Counted from the first letter of the stretch, positions 44,992-53,927 are shown. The stretch: DNA of 64,000 nt from CAZFYZ01 sp964523735 (GCA_964523735.1 CAZFYZ010000002.1:1-64000); one strand, 5' to 3'. Made by a program: numbers and translations. The notes: generated from the letters alone by a model not told the origin.

Positions 44992-47900
44992 TTACAACTT
45001 CCCGCTCTCGCTCATGTAGTAGAGCACCGGTACTGCCATTCTTGAGAGCAGCGTAGATGCGACTTCACCTGCCATCAGCGAGATTGCGAGCCCCTGGAAG
45101 ATCGGGTCCATTAGGATGACCGATGCCCCGACAAGGACGGCGGCGGCCGTCAGCAGCATTGGCCTGAACCGAACCGCTCCGGCGTCGACAACCGCTTCCT
45201 CCAGTGACATGCCCTGTCTGCGGCGGAGCTCTATGAAGTCCACAAGGATGATCGAGTTGCGAACGATAATCCCTGCACCGGCGATGAAGCCTATCATCGA
45301 AGTTGCCGTGAAGAACGCACCCAACATCCAGTGCGCGGGTAGGATGCCGACCAGGGTCAGAGGAATGGGCGCCATGATGACCAGCGGAGTCCTGAATGAC
45401 TTGAACCACGCCACCACGAGTATGTAGATCAGCACCAGAACGGCGGCGAAGGCCGCGCCCATGTCCCTGAAGACCTCATAGGTTATGTGCCACTCGCCGT
45501 CCCACTTCATGGCGTATTTCGTCGTGTCGAACGGCGCGGCCGTCGTGTGGTGCTTTACTTCGTAGCCAAACGGCGTCTTCATCTGACTGATCGTTCGGTT
45601 CATCTTGAGGATGGCGTACACCGGGCTTTCCTGGGCTCCGGCAACATCGCCGGTGACATACACCACGGGCTTGAGGTTCTTGTGGTAGATGCTCAAGTCC
45701 TGAGTCGTCTGCTGGACTCTCACTATCTCGCCAAGCGGCACCAGGTTGCCTGAGGCTCCCTGGAGCTGGATGTTCTGTATCTGCGTAAGGCTTGATCGCT
45801 GAGAGAGCGGAAGCTGCAGGAAGATCGGAACGTCCTCCGTTGCCTCTGGGATGTGCGCGAGCTCGATACCACTGCCCGCGACCGCCAAGGCGATTGTCTG
45901 GGTTAGCTGGTCGGTCGGTATGCCGTTGAGGGCAGCCTTCTCCTTATCGGGGATGAGCTCGTATTTGACCTGGTCGGCCTCCACGTACCAATCAACATCC
46001 GTTACGCCCTCGGTGCTCTCAAAGACATCTCGAACCTGACGTGCCACCTGCCAGCGAGTCTTGTCATCGGGGCCGTAGACTTCGGCCACGAGAGTCTGCA
46101 GGACCGGTGGGCCAGGTGGAACCTCGGCAACCTTGGCGTTCGCCCCGTATCGCCGCCCGATCTCATGTATCCTGCCGCGGACGGACTTGGCTATCGCGTG
46201 GCTCTGGCGCTTGCGGTCATGCTTGGGCACGAGGTTCACTTGTATGTCGGCAACGTTGCATCCTCTTCGCAGGAAGTAGTGCCGCACGAGGCCGTTGAAG
46301 TTATAGGGGCTGGCTGTGCCGACATAACTCTCAACATCCGTCACTTCCGGAATAGTCCGCAGATAGTTGGCCACTGCATTGGTTGCTGCCGCCGTCTGTT
46401 CGAGCGTTGTGCCCACAGGCATGTCTACGACCACCTGAAACTCGCTCTTGTTGTCGAAAGGCAGCATCTTGACGGTGACGAGCTTGAGCGGGAGCATCGC
46501 GACGGCCGCCAGGAGCAGCATAACCACCAGCGCCAGGAAATGATGCCGCTTCCTCGAGTTCAGAACCAGCGGGTTCATGATCTGTCTGTATATTCGCGTC
46601 GTCCAGCCTTCAGGCAGTGCGCAGACTCCATCCTCATCCAACTGGGCAGGCTCGGGCTGGGGCTCGTTTTCGCAGGCCTCGTTGAGCAATATGCGATAGG
46701 AAGCCCATGGCGATATGATAAACGCGATCAGCAGCGAGAAGATCATAGCCGCTGTGGCGCCGATGGGGATCGGGCGCATATATGGCCCCATCAGCCCGCC
46801 TACGAAAGCCAAGGGAAGAATGGCGGCTATGACCGCGAAAGTCGCGAGTATCGTCGGGTTGCCTACCTCGTCTACAGCCTCGGACGCGACCTCCATCAGG
46901 TTGCGATCTTTGTTGATGGGCATCCTGTAGTGACGGACGATGTTTTCGACCACGACGATCGCGTCGTCTACCAGGATACCAATCGAGAATATTAGGGCGA
47001 AGAGCGTGATCCGGTTCAGCGTGTAACCGTAGAGGTAGAACACGAGCAGGGTTAGCGCGAGCGTCACGGGCACGGCTATGGCCACAACCAGCGACTCCCG
47101 CTTTCCGAGCGCGAACGCTATCAGCAGAGTCACCGAGATGATCGCGATCATCATGTGCAGCAGCAGCTCGTTCGACTTCTCCGTCGCAGTCTCGCCATAG
47201 TTGCGGGTGATCGTATAGTGAACGTCAGGAGGAATCATTGTCCCCTCAAGCGTCTTGACCTTCTCAAGCACTGCCTCGGCGACTTTGATCGCGTTCTTGC
47301 CCTGCCGCTTGGCAACAGACAGAGTCACGGCCGGGTAGATGCCTTTCGCATCAGCATGCACGCCCTCGCTGGACCCAGAGCCGAACGCGATGTTGACATA
47401 GGTGCTCGGCTCCTCCGGGCCATCATCGATAGTAGCTACGTCGTTGAGGAAGATTGGGCTGCCGTTGCTCGACCCGATCACCACCCTGCCGACATCATCC
47501 GGCGTCTTGAGGAACTCGCCCGTCTGCAGCGCGAAGTTGTAGTTGCCGTTGGCAAAGTGACCGGCCGGAAACTGCGCGTTCGCGCCTTTCAGGGCCTGCT
47601 GAACCGCGCCCGGCGAAAGACCGTAGCCCGAAAGTCTGGCAGCATCCAGCGTCACCCTCACCTGCCGCCGCTGGCCGCCTATCACCATCGTCTGCGAGAC
47701 GTTCTGGACAGACTTCACCTGGTCATCGACCTGCGAAACCAGCCGCCGAAGCTGGTAGCCATTGTAGTCCTTGCCCCAGAACGTGAGTGCAAGTATGGGC
47801 ACATCGTCGATTGATCGCGGCTTGATAAGCGGCTGGCTCGCGCCCGGCGGGATCTTGTCGAAGTTCGAGTACATCTTGTTGTAGAGCTTGACGATGCTCG

Positions 47901-48231
47901 CTTCGATGTTCTGCCCGACATAGAAGCGCACGATAGCCATGGATTGGCCAGGGCTAGATGTGGAGTAGACATACTCTACCCCAGGAATCTCCCAAATGAG
48001 CTTCTCCATAGGCGTGGTGATCCGGTTCTCCACTTCCTTCGCGCTTGCGCCCGGCATCTGGACGAACACGTCCACCATCGGCACGATGATCTGCGGCTCC
48101 TCTTCGCGGGGGGTCATTATGACCGCGAACACTCCCAGCAGCACAGACGCGATTATGACAAGCGGAGTCAGCTTCGAGTCTATGAAGTAATGAGCTATTC
48201 TGCCTGCAAGGCCCAGATGCTTGTCCATCAT
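44992..48231 (-). CDS. RND efflux permease
   Basis: 1079 residues, normal for an AcrB/MdtB-like RND pump. Visible are the first helix (PLVIIASVLLGVFAVIM), the porter domains, TM4 with the proton-relay pair in GILVDDAIVVVENI, and TM10-12 including GIIVRNSIILVDFI near the C-terminus. The DD pair favours the hydrophobe/amphiphile (HAE) class over the CusA-type heavy-metal class. Start overlaps the MFP stop by 4 bp (ATGA type). With the MFP and TolC-like genes in the same operon it should form a tripartite pump. Substrate unknown; the regulator family suggests copper or reactive sulfur. Confidence 0.92.
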   Translation of the reverse strand: MMDKHLGLAGRIAHYFIDSKLTPLVIIASVLLGVFAVIMTPREEEPQIIVPMVDVFVQMPGASAKEVENRITTPMEKLIWEIPGVEYVYSTSSPGQSMAIVRFYVGQNIEASIVKLYNKMYSNFDKIPPGASQPLIKPRSIDDVPILALTFWGKDYNGYQLRRLVSQVDDQVKSVQNVSQTMVIGGQRRQVRVTLDAARLSGYGLSPGAVQQALKGANAQFPAGHFANGNYNFALQTGEFLKTPDDVGRVVIGSSNGSPIFLNDVATIDDGPEEPSTYVNIAFGSGSSEGVHADAKGIYPAVTLSVAKRQGKNAIKVAEAVLEKVKTLEGTMIPPDVHYTITRNYGETATEKSNELLLHMMIAIISVTLLIAFALGKRESLVVAIAVPVTLALTLLVFYLYGYTLNRITLFALIFSIGILVDDAIVVVENIVRHYRMPINKDRNLMEVASEAVDEVGNPTILATFAVIAAILPLAFVGGLMGPYMRPIPIGATAAMIFSLLIAFIISPWASYRILLNEACENEPQPEPAQLDEDGVCALPEGWTTRIYRQIMNPLVLNSRKRHHFLALVVMLLLAAVAMLPLKLVTVKMLPFDNKSEFQVVVDMPVGTTLEQTAAATNAVANYLRTIPEVTDVESYVGTASPYNFNGLVRHYFLRRGCNVADIQVNLVPKHDRKRQSHAIAKSVRGRIHEIGRRYGANAKVAEVPPGPPVLQTLVAEVYGPDDKTRWQVARQVRDVFESTEGVTDVDWYVEADQVKYELIPDKEKAALNGIPTDQLTQTIALAVAGSGIELAHIPEATEDVPIFLQLPLSQRSSLTQIQNIQLQGASGNLVPLGEIVRVQQTTQDLSIYHKNLKPVVYVTGDVAGAQESPVYAILKMNRTISQMKTPFGYEVKHHTTAAPFDTTKYAMKWDGEWHITYEVFRDMGAAFAAVLVLIYILVVAWFKSFRTPLVIMAPIPLTLVGILPAHWMLGAFFTATSMIGFIAGAGIIVRNSIILVDFIELRRRQGMSLEEAVVDAGAVRFRPMLLTAAAVLVGASVILMDPIFQGLAISLMAGEVASTLLSRMAVPVLYYMSESGKL

Positions 48232-49709
48232 CGGACCTCGCCCTTGATCTGACCAGAAGCGAGCCTTACCCGCGTTCCGTCGACCAGTACACCGGTGTTC
48301 TCCACGATCACGCGATCACCGGGTTGCAGCCCCGAGAGGACCTCGACCTCGCTATGAATGGTTCGCCCAATCTTTACTACCTGCAGCCTTGCATGGTTCT
48401 GGTTATCAACGATGAACACGGACGGCAGTCCCCCTTGGTCTCGGAGCGAGCTCTGCGGTATGAGCAGCCCGCCTGTATGGCTCACGGGGAAGCTGATTCG
48501 CCCGAACTCGCCGGAGCGGGGACCCAAGTCGTTCGGCAATGCAACCTTTACTACGAATTTATGGCTGGTTGGATCGCCGCTGGGGGCGATCACCGCAACC
48601 GTGCCGGTCCCGGTTCTCTTGTCACTGCCGATCTCTACCTCGACGCTCATCCCAACCCGCAGATAGCCGGCAGCGCTCTCCGGAACTGACGCCTCAAGCC
48701 TGTAATTCGAGTCCGCCTGTATCGAGATAACTGGAACCCCAGGCGATACCATATCACCGGGGTCCACCTTGCGTGATGACACAACGCCCGCCACTGGCGA
48801 GGTAATAGTGGCATATCCCAGCTGAGTGTGAGCAAACTCCACAGCCGCGCGAGCCTGGGAAACGCCCGAAGCCGCCACGCGTGCGTTGCTCACGCTCATC
48901 TTGTCCTGGACCGCGGAAGCCTTCGCCATCCGAAGCGCTTCCTCCGCCTGCCGAACCCGCTGCTGAGCCGCTTGGATCTCCTGGGCGCGGGAACCTTCTT
49001 CCGTTAGGCTTGCCTGCTCCTTGGCCGATTCAAGTTGGGCCTTGGCTATTTCGTAGGAGGTCTCAACTCCCTCAAGCCGCTGCTTCGGGACTACGTCCTG
49101 CTCGTACAGCCTCTTATAACGTGCCAGCTCCATCTCTGCGTTCTTGAACTGTGCCTGAGCTTGTGCTACTGCCAGGTGTGCCTGCGCTCGCTGCTGCTTG
49201 CGGGGGCCCTCCTTCACGAGAGAAAGCTGCTCCTTTGCGGCCCTGAGTCCGGCCTCCGCGCTCGCGATCCCTGTGCTGGTTTGGGCTTTCTGCAGATCAA
49301 TGGCAGTGTTGGCTCGACCAGATCCAGCGATGGCAGCGTTCAGCGCGGCCTGTGCCTGAGAAAGCTGTGCCCGCAGGTCCCGCGATTCCAGCCTGATCAG
49401 CACCTGTCCAGCGCGAACATGATCGCCTTCGCGGACATAGACCGCTGACACATTGCTCATGATCTTCGGCGCGATGTTTGCCTGGACTATCGGCCGCACT
49501 GTGCCTGACGCGCTAACCTCGTTGGCCAAGCTGGACATCCCCACGGTGATCGTCCGCACCGCTATCTCAGGTTGTACTTTGACGGAGCTTTCCTGCGTCT
49601 GATGCCTGCCCCTGAAGACCAGTATCAGGAACAGAGCGCCAACGACCACAGCAGCTATCAGCAACAACCTCTTCCGCTTAAGCAAGGATATGACCCGTTC
49701 TCCTATCAT
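48228..49709 (-). CDS. RND-type membrane fusion protein
   Basis: 493 residues. An N-terminal anchor (RLLLIAAVVVGALFLILVF) is followed by the first lipoyl half (ASGTVRPIVQANIAPKIMSNVSAVYVREGDHVRAGQVLIRLE) and a long helical hairpin of about 200 residues rich in Ala, Gln and Glu. The second lipoyl half (LGYATITSPVAGVVSSRKVDPGDMVSPGVPV) and beta-barrel with membrane-proximal domains complete the chain. The adaptor couples the RND permease, with which it overlaps, to the TolC-like channel two genes upstream. The hairpin is longer than in AcrA. Confidence 0.9.
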   Translation of the reverse strand: MIGERVISLLKRKRLLLIAAVVVGALFLILVFRGRHQTQESSVKVQPEIAVRTITVGMSSLANEVSASGTVRPIVQANIAPKIMSNVSAVYVREGDHVRAGQVLIRLESRDLRAQLSQAQAALNAAIAGSGRANTAIDLQKAQTSTGIASAEAGLRAAKEQLSLVKEGPRKQQRAQAHLAVAQAQAQFKNAEMELARYKRLYEQDVVPKQRLEGVETSYEIAKAQLESAKEQASLTEEGSRAQEIQAAQQRVRQAEEALRMAKASAVQDKMSVSNARVAASGVSQARAAVEFAHTQLGYATITSPVAGVVSSRKVDPGDMVSPGVPVISIQADSNYRLEASVPESAAGYLRVGMSVEVEIGSDKRTGTGTVAVIAPSGDPTSHKFVVKVALPNDLGPRSGEFGRISFPVSHTGGLLIPQSSLRDQGGLPSVFIVDNQNHARLQVVKIGRTIHSEVEVLSGLQPGDRVIVENTGVLVDGTRVRLASGQIKGEVR

Positions 49710-49721
49710 CCCGACTTCCGC

Positions 49722-49907
49722 CTATCTGAGCCCAAATGCTCGCAAGATCGCCATCATCGGACACCAGTTGGTTAGGCCTGACTGGAATAGATTGAGCCCG
49801 ACGAACGCCGTGAACCAGTACCAGTTGGGGTTGACCCAATGGCCCAGTGCAAGGCTTCCCATTATGAACACACCGGCTATCAAACGCAGTGCTCTGTCTA
49901 CATTCAT
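49722..49907 (-). CDS. DUF2892 (YgaP-type membrane domain) small protein
   Basis: 61 residues with two hydrophobic helices; it matches the DUF2892 pattern (MNVDRALRLIAGVFIMG start, GLNLFQSGLTNWCPMMAILR end). In other bacteria this domain is fused to a rhodanese in YgaP, or stands alone in operons concerned with sulfur and metal stress. The Cys in TNWCP is the conserved residue. GGAGG lies upstream of the ATG. It sits between the TolC-like and MFP genes in the same operon. Confidence 0.85.
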   Translation of the reverse strand: MNVDRALRLIAGVFIMGSLALGHWVNPNWYWFTAFVGLNLFQSGLTNWCPMMAILRAFGLR

Positions 49908-49931
49908 CTTACTGCCTCCTCTCAGGCCACG

Positions 49932-51227
49932 TCAGTGCGTCAGAATATCCGTCTGCCCGTACGCCTTGAGCAGGTTGACCTGAGCGATCTTGACATCATA
50001 TATCGCGGCCAGCCGTGAGACTCGCGCTGCTGTCAGCGCAGTCTGGGCTGAGAGAACGTCTGTAAGAGGCGTCATGCCCTCTTGGTACCCCACCTGCAGA
50101 GATCGCAGGCTTTCCTCAGCGGACTGAACCTGGGTTGCTGTCGCCTCGACCCGTGAGAGGGCCGAATCTAAGTCCAACTTGGCCGCTTGTTGCTCGAGCT
50201 CCACCCGCCGCCTCTGACTTTCAAGATCCTGCCGGGCCTTGCGCGAGACCGCATTCGCTTCATCTATGCTCGCCCGGGTGAGGCCTCCGTCAAAAGCGCT
50301 GAACTTGACAAGCACGCCCGCCATCACAGTGTTGGTCAACCTGGGAAACTGAGCTCCTACTGGCTCGTTGAAGTAATCAGCTACGAGAGAGACCGTCGGG
50401 AGTCTTCCGGCTTGAGCAGCCTTTATGCCTGCATCTGCCGCCTTTGCCGACGCGACCGCCGCAGCAATCTCTGGTCTCTCAGAGGGCGCTGCTGCGCACG
50501 CCTGATCCGCCGCCGTATCGTTGGCATCCGGAGACAGCTCTATGCACGCGTCCTGCGTGAGCCCAATGGCTGTTCGGAGCGCGGCGAGAGCGACGTTGTA
50601 GTTGTTCTTCGCCGCGATGAGATCATCTCGGGCCGACGTCAACGCGACCTCTGACCGGAGCACGTCGGACTTAGTGACGACGCCCGATTCTTGCAGCTTC
50701 TGTGCTGCGTCGCGACTTGCTTCCAGAGACCTGACGCTTGCATCGGCGACAGCAACGGCCTCTTTGGCTTGCCTTCCTCGGAAATAGACTGTGCTGACAC
50801 TGTCGATGACTTCGGCTCGCGATGCCCTTGCGCTTTGCGTTGCTGCTGCGAACCCATACCGGGCACGGTTCAGATTCGCCTGGACCTGTCCGCCTGAATA
50901 GACTATCTGCTGAGCAACAACCCGGTTGATAACTGTGTCCCTCTCCAGAACCGGTGTGTCGCCGAAGAACGTCGGCTCCGTGATGTAGCTATAGCCGCTC
51001 TCGAGGCCCACGCTGGGATACCGAGCGCTCTTCGCCTTTCCAACCTGTGCCTTTGAGATATCGGCAACAGCTTCAGCGCTGCCGATCTGCGGACTGGTGC
51101 GCAGAGCAAGTTGGGTCGCCGCTTTCAGATCAAGCATCAGTGGCTGTTGCTGGCTCAAAGCAGCCATCGGCAAAATCGCCATGATCGCTGCAGTCAGAAT
51201 AGTATCCGGGTTCAGCATCTTCTTCAA
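49932..51227 (-). CDS. TolC-like outer-membrane efflux protein
   Basis: 431 residues. A signal peptide (ILTAAIMAILPMAALS) is followed by two OEP repeats of long helices and short strands, with the typical LDLKAATQLALRTSPQI beginning and the late PTVSLVADYFNEPVG...GVLVKFSAFDGG strand pair. It starts 4 nt inside the trxA gene (ATGA-type overlap) and ends 25 nt before the DUF2892 gene. It should provide the outer-membrane exit duct for the RND pump, and perhaps also for the HlyD/ABC exporter, which lacks its own. Confidence 0.9.
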   Translation of the reverse strand: MKKMLNPDTILTAAIMAILPMAALSQQQPLMLDLKAATQLALRTSPQIGSAEAVADISKAQVGKAKSARYPSVGLESGYSYITEPTFFGDTPVLERDTVINRVVAQQIVYSGGQVQANLNRARYGFAAATQSARASRAEVIDSVSTVYFRGRQAKEAVAVADASVRSLEASRDAAQKLQESGVVTKSDVLRSEVALTSARDDLIAAKNNYNVALAALRTAIGLTQDACIELSPDANDTAADQACAAAPSERPEIAAAVASAKAADAGIKAAQAGRLPTVSLVADYFNEPVGAQFPRLTNTVMAGVLVKFSAFDGGLTRASIDEANAVSRKARQDLESQRRRVELEQQAAKLDLDSALSRVEATATQVQSAEESLRSLQVGYQEGMTPLTDVLSAQTALTAARVSRLAAIYDVKIAQVNLLKAYGQTDILTH

Positions 51228-51553
51228 CCCTGAATTACCTCGTTCAGCTTTGCAGCGATGGTTGCCTTAGGCTGCACCCCGACCATCCGGTCGACAACCT
51301 GCCCGTGATTCAGCAGTAATAGGGTGGGGATCCCCTGGATGCCGAACTTCGCTGCCAGAGCTGGATCACTATCAACGTCTACTTTTACCACTTTGACCCT
51401 GTTTACAAACTCAGCAGCAATCTGATCTACCACGGGAGCCAACATTCTGCAGGGACCACACCAGGCCGCCCAGAAATCCACGAGGACCGGCACAGTGGAT
51501 TGGATTACCTCTGTCTCAAAGCTGCTCTCTCTCACCTCAAGTGCGCTACTCAT
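51224..51553 (-). CDS. trxA: Thioredoxin
   Basis: 109 residues, classical thioredoxin fold. Active site WCGPC (about 31-35), buried Asp in VLVDFWA, and cis-Pro in GIPT. The first gene of the efflux operon, with a CsoR-type operator 29-46 bp upstream of its ATG, so it is probably induced by the regulator's signal. Its presence at the head of an efflux operon suggests thiol or persulfide reduction as part of the response. Confidence 0.92.
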   Translation of the reverse strand: MSSALEVRESSFETEVIQSTVPVLVDFWAAWCGPCRMLAPVVDQIAAEFVNRVKVVKVDVDSDPALAAKFGIQGIPTLLLLNHGQVVDRMVGVQPKATIAAKLNEVIQG

Positions 51554-51581
51554 GATCGTGTATCCTTTCTTGTTCGTCTGA

Positions 51582-51599
51582 TATACCCTGGGGGGTATA
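51582..51599. promoter_or_regulatory. CsoR/CstR-type operator upstream of trxA
   Basis: TATACCC (51582-51588) and GGGTATA (51593-51599) form an inverted repeat around TGGG. G/C-tract palindromes flanked by TAT/ATA are the known operator form of the CsoR family. A second such site lies before the regulator gene. Confidence 0.7.
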
Positions 51600-51617
51600 C
51601 GGTTTGGATCAAAAGAT

Positions 51618-51635
51618 AGGCGGATTCCTCCGCCT
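51618..51635 (-). terminator. Terminator of the CsoR-type regulator gene
   Basis: AGGCGGA (51618-51624) and TCCGCCT (51629-51635) form a 7-bp stem with a 4-nt loop, followed on the minus strand by ATCTTTTG. A second hairpin (GGACAGC/GCTGTCC, 51641-51661) precedes it. Confidence 0.65.
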
Positions 51636-51678
51636 GCTTAGGACAGCTTGACCGGCTGTCCGGTATTCTACTTCATCG

Positions 51679-51954
51679 CTATGCCAACTGCAGGAAGAGC
51701 TTCATCGCCTCTTCCATAGAAGCCTCAGGACTCTTAGCGCCTGCGCTGTTCATACAGTCCTGCATCTTATGCGTGAGTATGATGAAGCCAACCTTTTCCA
51801 GGGCCTTGCGTGCCGCACAGAGTTGGTGTATGACTTCCGCGCAGTCCTGTCCCTCATCTATCATCCGCTGAAGGCCGCGTACTTGCCCCTCAATCCGCCG
51901 AAGCCTTACCTGTACGTCGTCTCTTGTGTCCGTGGCCGCTTCCTCCGCATGGAT
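51679..51954 (-). CDS. CsoR/CstR-family metal- or persulfide-sensing repressor, start unclear
   Basis: DUF156/CsoR-family all-helical repressor. The core VRLRRIEGQVRGLQRMIDEGQDCAEVIHQL is split here only by presentation; the first ATG in frame is at 51864, inside this core, so the real protein starts upstream. The frame is open to beyond 51954 but has no ATG, GTG or TTG there. An ATC at 51954 or a sequencing frameshift near the out-of-frame ATG at 51950 would explain this. Sensor residues: Cys in QDCAEV and Cys in MQDCM are kept at family spacing. The His ligand position of Cu(I)-sensing CsoR is Lys here, with a His one residue earlier (THKMQDC). It has its own promoter with an operator just after it, so it is autoregulated. 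Confidence 0.7.
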   Translation of the reverse strand: MHAEEAATDTRDDVQVRLRRIEGQVRGLQRMIDEGQDCAEVIHQLCAARKALEKVGFIILTHKMQDCMNSAGAKSPEASMEEAMKLFLQLA

Positions 51955-51968
51955 ACCCCAGGGGGTAT
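51953..51968. promoter_or_regulatory. CsoR/CstR-type operator at the regulator's own start
   Basis: ATACCCC (51953-51959) and GGGGTAT (51962-51968) form a perfect inverted repeat with a 2-bp centre. It lies about 10 bp downstream of the -10 box of the regulator promoter. Confidence 0.75.
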
Positions 51969-51977
51969 GGTATACTG

Positions 51978-52006
51978 AGTATATCCCACATTGATGTGCT
52001 TGTCAA
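51978..52006 (-). promoter_or_regulatory. Promoter of the CsoR-type gene
   Basis: On the minus strand a consensus TTGACA (52006-52001) and TATACT (51983-51978) are separated by exactly 17 nt. The predicted transcript would begin close to the operator and leaves only a very short leader before the coding frame. Confidence 0.75.
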
Positions 52007-52239
52007 ACCGTAATTTTTCACAGCCGGCAAAAGAAAAGCGCTGTGGGCCAGCGACGGCGCTCTGGACCAGTTTCAGGGCGTGATATTGGGGCCTGGCCGC
52101 AGGACGAGGCTGGCTCTGGGCCGGCTCGCTGAGCGACTCAAGATCACCTACATCGATATCCGTTTGAGCGAACCCCTCCTGCGGTACCAATGAGCATCAC
52201 TTGCTGTCACAAACTGATGAGGATTGGGGCGTTGCAGAC

Positions 52240-52980
52240 ATGCAGGTAGTGCTCGAGTGGCTTTCTGACCCCACCGCAGTGCAGGTGATCGCGACAATTG
52301 CCAGCCTGCTAATCATCTACCTGATCGTGCGCCTGTTGCGGGTGGTGCTTGGGCGGTACGTCCACGACTCCAGCGTCCGATACCATGCTCGCAAACTGAT
52401 AACGCTGGCGGCCTACTTCCTTGCATTGGTTGTGGTGTTGCTGGTCTTCCGTAGAAGGCTCTCCGGACTCGCCGTCTTCTTGGGTGTTGCTGGGGCGGGA
52501 GTCGCTGTCGCTTTGCGAGAGGTTATCCTGAGTATCGCGGGCTGGCTGGCGATAACTGTGGGCGGGCTATATCGGGCTGGCGACCGCATAGAGATCGCGG
52601 GCCAGAAGGGTGATGTGATAGATATCTCCATTCTCCGCACAACCCTCATGGAGATCGGCCAATGGGTAGATGCGGATCTCTACAACGGCCGAGTTGTCAG
52701 GATAACGAACAGCTTCGTCTTTCAACAGCCGGTCTTCAACTACTCTGGCGAGTTTCCATTCCTATGGGACGAGGTGAAGATACCAATCCACTTCAACAGT
52801 GATCGGCAGTTGGCTCGCGACCTTATGATGAAGGTTGTGGAGGAGGCGGTCGCTGAGTATACCCGTGATGCCGCCGAAGAATGGAAGAACATGCGCCGAC
52901 GGTTCAGAGTGGAGGATGCGCGAGTCGAGCCGATGGTTACACTTACCGCCAACGACAACTGGGTGGAGTATACCATTTGA
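52240..52980 (+). CDS. MscS-like mechanosensitive channel, cut by an in-frame TGA
   Basis: 246 residues from ATG 52240 (TTG 52201 is an alternative). Three hydrophobic segments are followed by the MscS pore and beta domain: FLGVAGAGVAVALREVILSIAGWL, then GGLYRAGDRIEIAGQKGDVIDI, and VRITNSFVFQQPVFNYS. The frame stops at TGA 52978-52980 inside the conserved end of the C-terminal alpha/beta domain (NWVEYTI). Translation in the same frame continues YAVDYKKRRSTKD and stays open to 53157, as expected for an intact homologue. The stop is therefore either a nonsense mutation (CGA to TGA would give Arg), a sequencing error or recoding. The role would be release of solutes on hypo-osmotic shock. Confidence 0.75.
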   Translation: MQVVLEWLSDPTAVQVIATIASLLIIYLIVRLLRVVLGRYVHDSSVRYHARKLITLAAYFLALVVVLLVFRRRLSGLAVFLGVAGAGVAVALREVILSIAGWLAITVGGLYRAGDRIEIAGQKGDVIDISILRTTLMEIGQWVDADLYNGRVVRITNSFVFQQPVFNYSGEFPFLWDEVKIPIHFNSDRQLARDLMMKVVEEAVAEYTRDAAEEWKNMRRRFRVEDARVEPMVTLTANDNWVEYTI

Positions 52981-53157
52981 TACGCAGTTGACTACAAGAA
53001 ACGACGTAGCACAAAGGACCCGATATTCAGCAGCATCCTGAATGCGATAGACCAATCGGACGGGCGAGTTCAACTCGGGTCAGCTAACCAGGAGATCGTG
53101 GGGTTTCCGAAGCTGACGGTTAGACTCGATCAAGAGCCTACAGATTCCGCTAGTTGA
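52981..53157 (+). pseudogene. In-frame C-terminal continuation of the MscS-like gene beyond the TGA
   Basis: The 58 sense codons after the TGA encode a sequence that fits the end of MscS relatives (YAVDYKKRRSTKD, GRVQLGSANQEIVGFPKLTV). They end at TGA 53155-53157, 9 bp before the convergent DUF389 stop. No start codon or ribosome-binding site supports separate translation. Confidence 0.65.
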
Positions 53158-53166
53158 GCTGGTGGG

Positions 53167-53823
53167 TTAGCTAGCGCTATCGCGTCTGCTCTCCGCTTCT
53201 TCCTCGATCCTGCCGACACCGCACCTAAGATACAGGACTGCTAGTCCGGCTAGCATTATGCCGACTACGTTTATGGCGAAGAGTGCGAGGCCGCCCCAGC
53301 CGGACATCTGCTTGTCCTGAAATCCAATGGCGGCTGCAGCTAGTGCAGGCACTAGTGCCAAAGCAACGACAACACCAACAAGGTTCGACTGCCGATCTGA
53401 CGCTAACGCCAGCGCGCCTGCGGCTCCTGCGGACAAGGCTACAATGACAGAATGAACGCCCACGATCAGGCGCTCCCTGGTCAACTCTGCGTCCGTCCCT
53501 CCCAAAATCGGTGGCACTGCGTTGGCAGATACCAGCAGCCAAGCACTAGCCAAGCACACTGCAAAAGAGAGCCCGAACATGACTAGTGTACTAACCAGAG
53601 CCTTACGCAACAGCGACCAGTCTCTGTTCAAGATGCCAAACGGTATAGCCACGAGGGGGTCGAAAGCCGGTGCTAGTATCATTGCACCTATGAGTACAGG
53701 CACGGAATTGCTGAGCAACGCCACGCAGGCGAGGATACTCGACAAGACGACGAAGCCAAGAGTATCGAAGTCGAGATCGACTCGGCCATGAAAATCTAGC
53801 CGCTCCAAGTCTTTGCCTGCCAT
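53167..53823 (-). CDS. DUF389 family membrane protein
   Basis: 218 residues with about six hydrophobic helices. The segment FVVLSSILACVALLSNSVPVLIGAMILAPAFDPLVAIPFGILNRDW is the DUF389/TIGR00341 signature (SxxxxIGAMxIxPxxxP). Function of the family is unknown. It converges on the MscS-like gene, and it begins near the Csp gene on the same strand. Confidence 0.8.
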   Translation of the reverse strand: MAGKDLERLDFHGRVDLDFDTLGFVVLSSILACVALLSNSVPVLIGAMILAPAFDPLVAIPFGILNRDWSLLRKALVSTLVMFGLSFAVCLASAWLLVSANAVPPILGGTDAELTRERLIVGVHSVIVALSAGAAGALALASDRQSNLVGVVVALALVPALAAAAIGFQDKQMSGWGGLALFAINVVGIMLAGLAVLYLRCGVGRIEEEAESRRDSAS

Positions 53824-53927
53824 TCATACTGCCTTTGTGCGTCTGCCGCCCCTGTCCACGTCTCGCGAAGAGGCGGCGGCAGCGAACGCGGTCAACACTG
53901 CTGATCTGGTGCTGGGAGATCCACCGA

